Positions 43,635 to 54,340 of a DNA stretch of 64,000 bases are shown here, one piece after another. How positions within the stretch are numbered: position 1 is the stretch's first letter; every line of letters starts with the position of its first letter. Below the pieces are notes generated by a model. It saw only the letters and a program-made list of their open reading frames with translations, was not told the DNA's origin and ran no database searches. A program made the translations under genes and the position numbers. Location: the NCBI GenBank assembly GCA_025991245.1, contig BQMJ01000045.1, positions 62,001 to 126,000 of the forward strand. The letters are read 5' to 3'. The DNA comes from Galdieria partita. Its lineage: Eukaryota; Rhodophyta; Bangiophyceae; Galdieriales; Galdieriaceae.

Positions 43635-44091
43635 AAATAAACTTTTATTGTCAAAAGGAGAAGGGTTTCAAAAATTGCACGGTCACCTACGAGAGGTGAA
43701 CGCGCGGGAATTGGAGTAGTTTTCAATTAGCAATAGTCGCCCATCGGTAAAACCTCACTTGGGAGACATTGCCCGTGCGCAAAGACGCTAATCGTAGAGC
43801 AAAGGATTGTGGCCTTGTTTTAAAATAAGGATGGAAACATTTCTGATGTTGGGACAATCATTCATTGGGAAACTCTCATTTAAAGTTCGTTGGACCCTTG
43901 TGACTTTTGGCTCTTATCCAGACATACTGATACCGTTGCTTCGGGAACTCATTTAGAACAAGACTGTCAGATGGAAAGAAGCATACTATAATTCATAAGT
44001 TTGTTTCCCGGACGGAGAAACTAATCCCCTTTCGTCTTAGCCTTGCTTTAAACCTACTTGTTTGACTTGTCTTACTGGAGACTATATTTGG
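43635..44091. other. Intergenic interval
   Basis: 457 bp between the UBIAD1-type gene and the small frame at 44092. It begins with an AATAAA-like 3' end signal of the upstream gene (AAAAATAAAC at 43635) and contains the folded region listed separately. Confidence 0.45.
43670..43830 (+). ncRNA. Candidate structured non-coding RNA (weak)
   Basis: The non-coding interval between the UBIAD1-type gene and 44092 has a cluster of nested complementarity. CACCT-ACGAG-AGGTG lies at about 43684-43698. An 8-bp pairing CGCGCGGG (43701-43708) with CCCGTGCG (43772-43779, one G-U) encloses an AATTG...CAATT hairpin and a CCCA...TGGG hairpin that itself contains GGT-AAA-ACC. GCACGG just upstream could compete for the same 3' strand. 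Composition is GC-richer than the flanks. It does not match U1-U6, SRP, RNase P, MRP or U3 signatures I know. The strand is assumed; the fold reads on either. Confidence 0.3.
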
Positions 44092-44346
44092 TTACAGTTT
44101 TCTTTTTGTGTGTTTGTGTGTTGGTTGCAACAAACAGTGCTTGCAAGTTAAGCACTCAAAGAACCAATTTTTGGTCAAGACTTGATTCATAGGGATAGGC
44201 TCGTTCGTTGTGCCTTCTCCATATGGCACAAAAGCAGCAGCAACGTTCGTGCCTTGTCTGGTTGAATTTTCCAAACCCTTGAAACGAAATGTCTTTGACA
44301 TGTTCTCTTGTACAAAAAACTTCTTTGTAAAGAATGCGAGTTTCAT
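44092..44346 (-). CDS. Small hypothetical protein, 84 aa (weak)
   Basis: An intronless frame from ATG 44346 gives 84 aa with coding-like composition: a basic, Phe-rich start (MKLAFFTKKFF), a central TFRFKGLENSTRQGTN...FVPYGEGTTNEPI stretch and a Cys/His-containing end (CLTCKHCLLQPTHKH). No family recognised. The Cys/His tail is too irregular to call a zinc site. It precedes nothing on the same strand closely. Could be a real small gene or chance. Confidence 0.35.
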   Translation of the reverse strand: MKLAFFTKKFFVQENMSKTFRFKGLENSTRQGTNVAAAFVPYGEGTTNEPIPMNQVLTKNWFFECLTCKHCLLQPTHKHTKRKL

Positions 44347-44605
44347 AAAATAGTTTCAGTGTTGGAACATATGGTTGTCAAAAGTCGAAACGAAATAGAT
44401 AGTCAATACATTCTTTAACGAACAATACTCCCTTGCGCTGTTCCCTCGTGAAACTATCCAACTTTCTACTCTTTTTTGCTTTCTCAAACGTGTACACAAC
44501 CCAACAAAAAGCACATCCATCACAAAATATTTCTTGTTCCATGAGACGACTCTTGAATAAGAATCATGAGATCTTGTTCTCTATAATTACACATCTCCGG
44601 AATAA

Positions 44606-46168
44606 TTAACCAAAAAATATTTCCTGTAATGATGAAGAACATCCTCCTTCTCTAGTGAAGCCGTATTCATCAGTTTGAAGAGTACATGATGATAATAATT
44701 CACTAGATTTTCCTCGACGTACTTCTTTCATCACCATCTTCTCTAATAGATGAAGCTTATTCTCTCTCTCCAACATTTGATAGCTGATCAACAACATTGT
44801 CCTTTTTGAGATGGAAATAGTATAGTACAACTTGAAACTTACCGTCTCTCACATTCTGAATGAGACCAATATTTAAGAACTTTTGAAATTAAAGGCCAGT
44901 TTTCATTGTACAAACCAACACTACATACAAGTCGTTTGTCGTCACTCTGTGTCCATTTAGTTATCGTTACTTTCCCATCCTTTCGTAGCTTGAGAAATCT
45001 AGTGATACTACTAAGTCGCCATCTCATTAAAGTGTATACTGCAGAATACCTTCGAAGACACTGAGAGGCTGACTTTCCAAACAAACTTCTAGAAATAAGA
45101 GACCAACAGCGACCATGTTGTATAAACAAATCAATCAATAAATTGTCCTCATTCTCTGTCCAAATTAACTTTCGACCACGTAAACTGCTCGACCTCATGG
45201 ACAGCTGATGAAGTCTAAATAAATAACAGTCGATACATTTTATGTATCAAAGAAATCAATAATACCTTTTCATTACATTCCTCCTAGTTCTCCATGGAAA
45301 ATCTTCCACAATACGATTCCAATCCGAGCCATACTTTCTCAATTGTTCAAGTAGGAATTTGTCTTCTTCTATAGTGAAAGAACCTTGTCGTCTCTTTAAG
45401 GGTATTAAACATTCCAAGGAACTATCAAAAAGTTTGCAAAGGTCGGAACCAGCCCGAAACTGCAAAAATACCTAGTCTTCATTTGTTTGGTAGTTCCTTC
45501 GGGAATTTCTTTCGAAGCTTGCTCCCAACATGGCTCTTCACTGCTTATTTTACTTGCAAATGACATACTTGGGTACTGCTTCTTTCTCGCCACGAGTTCT
45601 GAATACCTACCCACTGTCAAAAACTTTGTCGAAACCCACCATTTACTCACTTGTTTTGAACCTCTTCTGGTTTTGAGAAATGCATAATTTCAGCTATCTT
45701 TTGCCAGTCGGGACCCAATTCGTTTACAAGCACCTCCAATTGACTCCACCTATCCCCGCCGAACGAGGTTCCGTAGCTGTGTGTAAGTAGATTGTACTTG
45801 TACCTATTAGGCAAGTTGCAGTTGTTGCATTTTCATTTCCAGAACAAAGATTACCTCATGTTGCAAACATGCCCGTGTCTGTTGAGTCGTTTTCCTATCT
45901 CTCTCCAAGATAACTTGTCTTTTTCTCGCAGTCGTATAATAAGTTTGTCTTCTTCTATTGTGAACTGCCTCTTTTTTCTCTTTTCAAAAGATTTTGTGTC
46001 TGAACAGGAATCCTTGTCTTGTGGCACGGCACACTGCAAACGGGGTTGTTTAACCAATCTTTGGTTTTCGTTCCAACTCTCTCGTTGAACTAGCTTGGAA
46101 AGAAAGTTACCTTTTTTCGAAAGGAAATGGCTTTGAACAGCACTTGGACAAAACGATAATAAGAACAT
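44606..46168 (-). CDS. Multi-Myb-repeat protein, SNAPC4-like
   Basis: 441 aa from exons 45855..46168, 45651..45803, 45472..45606, 45266..45421, 44843..45214 and 44606..44801 (introns 41-51 nt; the 41-nt one is the shortest in the window). Five or six Myb/SANT-type repeats run in series: RQFTIEEDKLIIRL...SWREIGKRLN, RWSQLEVLVNELGPDWQKIAEI, PCWEQASKEIPEGTTKQMKTR (partial), GSFTIEEDKFLLEQLRKYGSDW, IWTENEDNLLIDLFIQHGRCW and KWTQSDDKRLVCSVGLYNENW. A Lys-rich N-terminus and a Ser/Glu-rich tail complete it. Runs of more than four Myb repeats typify SNAPC4 (SNAP190), the snRNA-promoter factor, but some CDC5/REB1-like and plant proteins also have several, so function is tentative. Repeat spacing is irregular around exon 3. 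Confidence 0.65.
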
Positions 46169-46565
46169 TTAGATGTTTCGTAACAAAACTTGGCCACAAC
46201 TGTATCCACAGCAGAACTTGGCCAATTCGACTTGCCACAAACCTAAGAGACAACTTTGGCTATTTTCGAAACATTCATTTCACAACTATTTTTATTGAGA
46301 AGCCTTTCTTCTTCTCTCCATATACACTGTATTTGGAACGCTGCTTGAGGTTCACTATATCATTCTGTCAGCTAATATGTGTGAAACTCAATGAAAGCTT
46401 TGCCTATTCGGTTCATATTTATTGAATGACACATACGTGATCATATTGCCAATGTCTAAAACTTATCCTTCGAACTTGGCAATATACATACTCACAAGTA
46501 TCTAGAGCTGTAAATAAATCTACATTCCAATTTTAAAAAGAAGCAAAAGCCAATTATCTCGAGTT
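46169..46565. other. Intergenic
   Basis: 397 bp between the 5' end of the Myb-repeat gene and the 3' end of MIA40, both minus strand. Short frames only. Confidence 0.4.
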
Positions 46566-47108
46566 CTAGTGCTCTTCTTCATCGCCCAAACCGAAATCAT
46601 CCGACTCGTCTGTATCACTATCCAAGTCGTACTCATCTGGATGTTCTACCATACACTTTTGCATAGATGAAAAGTATTCCACACAATCTAACAGTCGTTC
46701 ATAAAAAAATATTTAAATTTGTAGCCAGTTTCTTACCAGAGCCTTTGGGCTCCGTCTCACTTTCGAGAAAACAACGATATGCTGCAATAAACTGCTCACC
46801 ACAAGAGCCTTCCTTCATTTTCTGTATACAAGGACACTACTTCAACATAAAGACCTTTTCTAAACCTACATAGGGCAATACTTACGTTCAAAGCTTCTTC
46901 AATTTCCTGTTCTTTTGTCAGTGTACTCCTGGCTTCAACTGCCTTTTCATCTTCTTGAGCAGAAGGAATCATTCCTGCAGGTCTTTCCTGTGCATTCGCT
47001 TCTTTTTCAGAAGCATTTTGTTTATCCTTTCTGGGTTGTTTCTGATATAATTGTGTCAGTATATATTTGTTCTCGACAAACCAAACTTACTTGAGTTGCT
47101 TCCGACAT
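46566..47108 (-). CDS. MIA40: MIA40/CHCHD4 oxidoreductase of the mitochondrial intermembrane space
   Basis: 131 aa from exons 47091..47108, 46886..47041, 46737..46836 and 46566..46687 (three 49-nt introns). The redox CPC motif is Cys59-Pro-Cys61 and is followed by twin CX9C pairs Cys70/Cys80 and Cys93/Cys103 (SCGEQFIAAYRC and DCVEYFSSMQKC). An acidic tail (DLDSDTDESDDFGLGDEEE) closes the protein. MIA40 oxidises incoming cysteine-motif proteins and is re-oxidised by ERV1. No N-terminal membrane anchor is present, so this is the short animal/plant type rather than the fungal anchored type. The first exon has only six codons (MSEATQ). The AIF gene at 9.8-12.1 kb encodes a known partner in animals. 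Confidence 0.92.
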
Positions 47109-47390
47109 GACGACGAGAATCCCCAATGGGAGAACGATGAAGCATTTCAGAGTTGCACAGGAGACTGAAAGACACAAGACACGGACGGTGTAAGCATTTA
47201 ATAGAAATGAGTCAAAAGGCTTAAAAACAGAACGCATTTAAGGTTAGAACGAATTCTAACAAAAGTTGGTCATCAAGGGAATCAATTTACTAGTTGTGAA
47301 GTTCTACTAGTCGACAAACCTTACAAAACAAAAAATAATACATATTTTCATTTCCAAAATATATACAATGGAGCAATTTCTGTTTCACCC

Positions 47391-49347
47391 TTAATGAAAA
47401 ACTTTCTTCCATCCTTTGGCCTTCTTCTTCAGCGACCTTCGCAACGAGACATCATCATTTTGAACTTGATTTTCCATATCGAGACTTCTATCAGCTGCAA
47501 TACGCTTACTCGAAGGTGAGTTTAAATTGTTTTGTTCCATTTTCTTTCCTTTTTCCCGTCGAAGAGCCGAAATTTCCTTCTGTAGCTGAGACATTTCTAG
47601 TGCCACTGTATTATTCTGCCTTTTTGAAGTTTCCAACATCTGAGACAAGTTTCGCATACGTTGCCGCTCTTTTTCTAACTCACTTTGAGACTCTGCATAC
47701 TTCACTTTCATTGAAACTAACTCTTGTACCAACTGTCCAACAGTAAATGGACTAGAGGAAAATCATGAGGGACCACACAGAGACTGAAAAAGGTACTCAC
47801 CCATCATACTTTCCACTCTTAGCGTTATTCTCAAGTAGAGGGGTTACATTAACATTCAAAGGAGAGCCATTCGTGTTAGACCAAGAGTATTTGTCCAAGG
47901 AATCAAGTTTCTCTTTCAACTCACGGTTCTCCTCTTTCAAGCGATTGTTTTCTTCATACAGAGATGATTCTTTCTTGATGGCATCAGGTGATACATTTTT
48001 CTACAAATAATAAAAAACGGAAAATTAAAAAGATTCTATTTCCTACCTCTCTCAACGCATTCAACTCTTGTTGGAGCTTTCGACGCTGTTCTTCAACAAC
48101 CGATAGTTTATTCCTCTCTTGAAACAACATCGAGGTAAGTTGGTGAAGTTCCTCTTTATATAAAAATTTAAAAAACAGTTATTTTCGTAAGATAAAAACA
48201 TACCTTGATAGGATGCCTTGTTCAATCTTATCTGTTCATCTTTATGTTTCAACTCTTCTTCCATTGCCTTTGAACGATCCCGTTCCTTACGAAGTTGTTC
48301 TCTTAGAATATCTACATCATTCATTTTACTTTCTCCTGAGTACGACAACTGTGAAAAACTACGTTGTAGTATAGGAGAATCAGACATTTCTGGGGATTTG
48401 GGTGACATGTTTGTATTCGTGTTATCAGCTCTTCCTTGTGGAGTTCGTCTTTGCTCCTTTGCTTCAGCATCTACTTTGCTCCGAAGTGAACCAAATAACG
48501 AACTCGCTCTTGAAGAACCTCTAGATTGCGGACTCTTAGTTTCTCTTTCTGTCATGACTTTGTCTTGCGTAGCTGGCATATTTTCCTCATTTTCTGATTG
48601 TCTCGAAGAACTACTTGAAGGATATTTCAAGGGTTCAGTTGGTGATATTCTGGAATTCGCAATTTTGGAGAATAAGCTAAAACGTCTTTCATCTGAAGTT
48701 GGGATCCTTGGCAACACTGGTAAAGAACTTTCCATGTGTGAGTTTGACGAGGGGCTCTCCAGTGGGGTTCCGCTTGAGAGTGGCGATGAAGCTTCACTAG
48801 CTACAGTTGAATAAGACTGTGTCGAGCTTCGACCTAAACTTCTTGGAGAAGAAGTGCTCTCGGTGTCTGCGTGCAAACCACTGGTCGACATTCGCACCGA
48901 AAGTTTCAGCTCCGTACCCCGCAAAGAGTTTGAGGAAGCGCCTTTTAAAAGCAATTCAAGTTCTCGAGAGTAAGATTCACCATTTATGGCTGCAACGGAA
49001 GCAACGTCTATTTCAGCACTCCCTATCAACAATTTGGTCCCTCCTTTTACCAAGTGAACTTCAAAAGTAAGTTTCTTCGGTTCCAAATAAGGTTCATTCC
49101 CGGTAGTTTTTTCAAAAAGGGTTATTTGCATACTTAGTTTCTCGTTCCACACACCATTGTTACTAGGCCTGCTTGCAACTGACTTCCCTCCTTTTGACAC
49201 AGTGACACAAACTGGCGCACTTTCTCTTTTAATTGCTAGATACTCCATCAATCCCTGTAACCTTTTCAGTTCAAACTCCACAAGGTACTTTCGTGGAGTG
49301 GAGCCAATACGTTGCAAACTTTTTGAGGCTTTTCCAAACACGTTCAT
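47391..49347 (-). CDS. NT-C2 domain plus coiled-coil protein
   Basis: 603 aa from exons 48204..49347, 48047..48153, 47801..48000 and 47391..47751. Residues 1-150 read as an N-terminal C2-type (NT-C2/EEIG1) domain: KYLVEFELKRLQGL, APVCVTVSKGGKSVAS, NNGVWNEKLSMQITLF, KKLTFEVHLVKGGTK and IGSAEIDVAS. A Ser/Pro/Arg-rich linker follows (about 155-330). Coiled-coil segments continue to the end (DILREQLRKERDRSKAMEEEL, LYEENNRLKEENRELKEKL, SMKVKYAESQSELEKERQRM) with a Lys-rich tail. Plant and animal relatives (EHBP1, EEIG1, PMI1) tether organelles or vesicles to actin. This architecture suggests a membrane-cytoskeleton scaffold, but the partner is unknown. Confidence 0.78.
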
Positions 49348-49601
49348 TGTTCAACTGCTCTCAATGCCCGACATTCACTGTCAACATCTTTTGTCTTGAC
49401 CCAAATAGAAACTTTTGAATGCACGTGTGGAACCTTTTCTTGAAAGTATTGTAGAGAGAGGAACTAGTATTAGTTACCGTAATGTTCAATTCGCAATGTA
49501 TTTCTTTTCAACTCTAAACAATAAAATGACTCTCCTGGTCTCTCATTTCTTCGATACAACTTGCCCACTTGCTGTTGTAGATTGACTGCCCTTGCACAAA
49601 G
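49348..49601. promoter_or_regulatory. Shared divergent promoter, NT-C2 gene / EAF6
   Basis: 254 bp between two divergent start codons; no motif assigned. Confidence 0.4.
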
Positions 49602-50093
49602 ATGACCTCTTTTGTTAGTGGTTCGATACCACCCGAAAGCTATGATGAAGACCCTGAAAGCCCCTCACTTGCAACTGTAGAAAGTGATTCAGAAGCCTTA
49701 TTTTCAGGAGATAGTTCGAAAAAGGCTAAAAATTTCGCCTCCAGTTCAGTTTCACCTGAAGTTCAAGCCCTTCTCCGTGGCAGAAAGGACTTGGAATCAA
49801 AGCTTAAAAAAGTGGAGATTCAAATATATGAACTGGAGACATCATACTTGGAAGAGTCATGGCATTTTGGAAATGTTGTTCGTGGTTGGGATAATGTTCT
49901 AAAATATCGTGGTGACTCGGAGAACAGTCAGAGACCCACCCGCAAGTTGAGACAGTCTGATAGAATTTTTTCGTCTTCTAGTCTCTCGAGTCCAGATAGT
50001 GTGAATAAGCAGGGTAATGGACTTTTTTCCAAAAAGGCAAGGGTAGAGCCCAAAACACCAAGTAGTTTTGGAGAGAGTCCGAGAGGACCGTAG
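49602..50093 (+). CDS. EAF6: EAF6/MEAF6 subunit of histone acetyltransferase complexes
   Basis: Intronless, 163 aa. The family core lies at about 55-105: ALLRGRKDLESKLKKVEIQI then YELETSYLEES and FGNVVRGWDNVLKYRG. A DRIFSSSSLSSPDS piece follows, where EAF6 proteins carry their RLFS(xS) motif. In yeast and animals EAF6 is shared by NuA4 and NuA3/MOZ-type acetyltransferases and acts in the nucleus. The N-terminal 50 residues are acidic and Ser-rich, longer than in yeast; the tail is Lys/Pro-rich. No introns, unlike most neighbours. Confidence 0.88.
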   Translation: MTSFVSGSIPPESYDEDPESPSLATVESDSEALFSGDSSKKAKNFASSSVSPEVQALLRGRKDLESKLKKVEIQIYELETSYLEESWHFGNVVRGWDNVLKYRGDSENSQRPTRKLRQSDRIFSSSSLSSPDSVNKQGNGLFSKKARVEPKTPSSFGESPRGP

Positions 50094-51453
50094 TTGTCAG
50101 TCGTTTGGATACCTGTTTGTGAAGTATCTTTAGATGAGTGTTTTATGAAGAGCGGCTTTTAATGTAGAGATTCTCCTAAATACTACCTTTCTTTATGGGC
50201 TCACCACTTTTCCTAGAATGTTTCTTACTGAATGTTTGTGACGAAGTATAATGATATCCTGTTAAAGCCTAGAAGATATGCTGCAGTTCTTTTGTTTAGT
50301 ATAATTTGTTAAGTGGTGGCTAGCATACAAGATAACTCGGAGCAAAAGCTTTGTACTACACCAACGTTTTGGTTCATTTCTTGTTTAGAATTATCCATAG
50401 TTGCAAGGTTTTGAACGAGTGAAGAATAAATATCTATTTTAGTATTGGAACTTGTTAAGATTTCGTCACAGCTACTTTCTTTTCTCCTTATTGCAGGAAA
50501 AGAATGCGAAGAATAGTTGTTTGCATGGAATTCACCTGTTTCTTCTTGTAATAGAATCAAAGCTTGATGATAAGATTATAGTGTGGATTTTTGCACAATG
50601 AGAGTGGGTCAAATAATTCAAGCATATTCATTCGAGTTTGATGAACTCTTTGTATTGCCCAATGCCTTGGATAGAATAACATTCAAATTGATGACTCAAG
50701 CAAATGGATGCATCACTTAAAAAGAGCATGAAGAGTGACATTTTCATTGTGTTCAATGAACAAAGAGCTTACGTCCCTGTTCATTTTACGTCCTTCAGCA
50801 CGTAACTTAAAACTATTCCCTTCATGTTTATATCTAATTGGTCGAAGGAATAATGACGCTTCAAACATAACTTGTAACTGAGGGTGGGCGCCGACCAATA
50901 AACCATTGAAAATAGTAAATATGCTTTAACAGTACCAGAAAGACAATCATATCATGAGACAAGCACCTCTCTCATTTTCTTTTTCAATATAAAAATATTG
51001 AAGATGCTTTCAAAACATGCGTGATAAGTCGAAGAAAAATGTGAACCAACTTTGTATGTATCACTACATTTGAATTAGAGCATCTCTTACGATTTTCTAA
51101 TACTTAGGCAAATGATTGCTTCGTTTCAATTGTGCCAAAGTTCACAAGGCCCCACTCATCCATGAGGACAATTTGCGTGCTTGAACGGAACTAAATAGTG
51201 GTCCAAAATGTACACTATAATTTAGTAAAAAAGACTGACTTCTTTCCAAATATTGTTCATATTCCTAGTAAATATAAATAAATGAAAATAAAACTATTTA
51301 AAAAGTAATATTGGAAGAGTTCGGTTATTCCGTTTTTAGTCAACTGGAACGAGCTTTGACAAATGGCGGGTTGGATGTCGGATTCAAATTAGGATTTTGG
51401 AACACTTAGCTCCGGAAAGCTTTGGCACAAGGAAAACCTGGGAAGAGACCAGT
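50094..51453. other. Interval with unassigned exon-like frames
   Basis: 1.36 kb between EAF6 and the coiled-coil gene. Two minus-strand open stretches look coding by composition: 50309..50560 (83 codons, GEFHANNYSSHSFPAIRR, MDNSKQEMNQNVGVVQSF) and 50713..50898 (61 codons, GAHPQLQVMFEASLFLRPIR, KLRAEGRKMNRDVSS). Neither has an ATG at its start and I could not splice them together. Plus-strand codons upstream of 51454 stay open in frame (ILEHLAPESFGTRKTW), so the next gene may begin earlier. Confidence 0.3.
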
Positions 51454-52793
51454 ATGAGTTGGAAAGAAGAAAATTGCGAGCTATCTGCTTTAAGAAGTTT
51501 GTTAGAAGCCCAAGCAGGAAGTCTATCTAGCCTCGCTGTACGACTCAGGACAGCTGAGTACAATATTGACAAACAACTCTGTGCCAATAAAGGTTTAAAA
51601 AGCGCACTTGTGAAACTAGCTTCTAGAGAAGCTGTAACTAGAAGCCAAGTTTATGCCGCTTTAGAAAAAATTGAGGTAGGCAACACTCAAAAGAAGTACA
51701 GTCTTATTGACAATCCAATTGAAAGACAGAAGTCTCAGATTTGCAGACAGGGATGGGTTTCACACATAGTGTAGTATCAGGGAAAACTAAGAATGAAACG
51801 CAGAGTTTTAAAAAAGATCTTCATGTTTGCACTGAATGTCAAACGCTATCTAGAAGAATGGAAGCAATGGAAACACAACTAGAGGCAATCACAGTAAGGC
51901 ATAACTTGGTACATGATTCCCCTGTTGCTAAAGCTTCTAAGCGTCAGTTGCAACTTCAGTCGGTCATTAAGCCTACCTCTGAACTTTCAATGAAAGAAGA
52001 TGCTAATGGCAACGTTGATCAGGAACATATATGTTCCGTGACTACTGAACATGCTTTGGAACCTCGTCCAGGAAAGCTTGCTGGTAAGGATGTCGGTAAT
52101 GTTAAAAACGACATTCGGAGTGTTTCACAAGCTGAGAGCTGGATCGATGGAGAAAATAAGAATGTTTTCTCATCTGACGATATTTTAAACGCTTTGGAAG
52201 CAGTCAGTCGGAAAGAAGATATATCTCCCGATGAATTTTATTGCCAATTGGACTTTTATTTGAAAAGAATCTATCTATCAACAATTTGCAACCGAACTAT
52301 CTCTGCTAGGTTCATTTTTGACTTGGGACGTTGTTTTCTTCTCATAGAAAACAGCAAAGCCTTTAAGAATCTCGAAAGAGACAAAAAGAAACAGTTGAAT
52401 CTTCTTTTAAAGGACGTCTTTGTTCATTTTGATTGGATATTCTCGCTCACGAAGAAGAACCTTGACAAACCAACGAAGCCAGACAAAGTCCCTGTTTCCG
52501 CTGAAACGAACTATTCTGACCATTGTAGCACATCGACATTTGAAGCTCTTTGTGCTGAAAAACAGAATGATTATCCATTGCAACAGATCTTTGACGAGTC
52601 CGGCTTTTTAAATACCGAAGACCATTGCAATCCAACACAGAAGACAACTGGTAGATTCAAAGATAAAGCAAGAAGAAAAGAATCAGTTAGTTGGTTTGAA
52701 GAAAAAGAGAATTTGAAGACGATTGCGTTAGATGATAGCACAGATTTGGAATGGAAAGAATGTTTCCGAAGCATGAATGAAAATCCATTCTAA
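51454..52793 (+). CDS. Unknown coiled-coil protein
   Basis: 429 aa from exons 51454..51675 and 51726..52793 (50-nt intron). The first 70 residues form a long helix with heptads (CELSALRSLLEAQAGSLSSL, AVRLRTAEYNIDKQL). A CTECQTLSRRMEAMETQLEA segment with a CxxC starts the second exon. Then comes a charged linker and a compact, helical, possibly globular region around FYCQLDFYLKRIYLSTICNR, ARFIFDLGRCFLLIENSKAF and LLLKDVFVHFDWIFSL. The tail is polar. I do not recognise a family. Start is the first ATG in the open frame, but codons upstream are open without an ATG back to about 51360, so a 5' exon is likely missing. Confidence 0.6.
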
Positions 52794-53125
52794 AGCATCA
52801 TATACCTTACCAGCATGATTTGTTGTTTTTATTTAAATGAATGATGTCTTTCTAACTTTAGAGAAACCGAATCATGGAGATAGTAATTGGTTTCTCACAA
52901 GTATTGGAACCAATAAAAAGTTCTCACTAGGTCAAACATAAATTTCTGTGAGAAGGCGGCTTTGATTCTCCAATAAATTCACAGCATTCGAAGTTTGCGA
53001 CGACGACCTGTGAGAAGACGTGTCGTTGCGATGGAAACAATGCTCTCATGGTTACGTTAAATAGTGACCTGAAAAGACGTGAATTTAGATATATGGACTA
53101 CACGTGGGTGTTGCATTTCTAGTAT

Positions 53126-53630
53126 ATGCTAACTATGATGAGAAACGAGTTTGAACGCTTGGCTACTGAGAGCAGCTTTGAAGAACTCCGAGTCTCTGAG
53201 TTGTCAAGTTTTCGACTGATTTATTCTATCTTATTGTTGAATAATATATTTATAGGTTTACTGATTGGATTATGCTTTTATGAAAGCCGTGGTCATCGTT
53301 CGAAAGTGAATTCTCTGGTAAGTTTCACAAGATAGAGTACAACTGTTTCTGCAGTGATGTTTGGTCTTATTGGGAATCTCTCTGAGTTTCAATATGAGGA
53401 ACAAAAGAGACTTTGTCGCTACCTCTGAGCTATCTGTTTATTCTCACTTTATGGCATATGCGTTTTTATTCTAAACGGACATATTCTTAGGTCATTCACA
53501 GAATGTTTGGACTGTGGCTGGTTGCTTGTTTCTTTTATTGGAACTTTTTGTGATATGCATATACCGTAGTTTTATCACATCCAGAAATTCACTAGAGAGC
53601 GAGATGGTATGTTTGAGTTTTGATATGTCA
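53126..53630 (+). other. Exon-like frames with membrane segments, unresolved
   Basis: ATG 53126 opens 63 codons up to a GTAAGT donor (MLTMMRNEFERLATESS..., then hydrophobic LLLNNIFIGLLIGLCFY). About 180 bp on, an open stretch at about 53491-53605 reads LGHSQNVWTVAGCLFLLLEL then FVICIYRSF and ends at a GTATGT donor. Together they recall the small plastid Ycf20/DUF565 layout (short helix, then G-Q/H...W.V.....LL..E.....YR), but the frames could not be joined cleanly. This may be a real small gene, incompletely solved, or a relic. Confidence 0.3.
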
Positions 53631-54340
53631 ACGTTTCCATAGACGATGGGATGAGAAAAAGATGTGATATTTCAATTTTACGTAAGAAGAGCTGTTTGAT
53701 TAGTGTTTGACTGTTTCAGGTATGATCCAATAGGATAGTTATGAATGTAGAAACATCAGTTTGTCTGATCCTTTTTTCTATCATTTATTCTTTCAACGTT
53801 GGTATTTAGGAGCTCATTTTTTTGAATGATTGAGATACAAGGGTGTTCTGGGTTACATGAAGAAGGAAATAGCTAGCTTTAAATACACACAGTTTTCAAG
53901 CTTGAATAGTTGCAGGATAAACTTGTAATTTCAAAGCATGTACATAGAAATTATTTGATTGTAGATAAAGAGAGATCAAGTAGAAGAGCTAATCTTTATG
54001 CTGAAGAGTCAAATATAGAACTACCAAGTATAGCTTTTCTTTTCCTTGTCATGCTATTAAGATGTTATATAATCATATTATAAGGAACTGTTTCAAGTTT
54101 GCAAAGAAATTCCTAGTCAAAAGTAATATTAGAAGCAAAGGAGCCGAATAGAAAAACAAGTAAAATTTGAAACTGCTAGATCAAGTTTCATTCGTTTGAA
54201 AATTCTTCTATGAACCCTGAAAAGTAGATACAGCTTGCGTGGTCCATTTTATACAAGCAGCGTTGTTTCATATGTGGAATTAGCTTATGTTTATTTGTGA
54301 CATGAACTTTTAGATTTAATGAGACTTTCATTTCTATATA

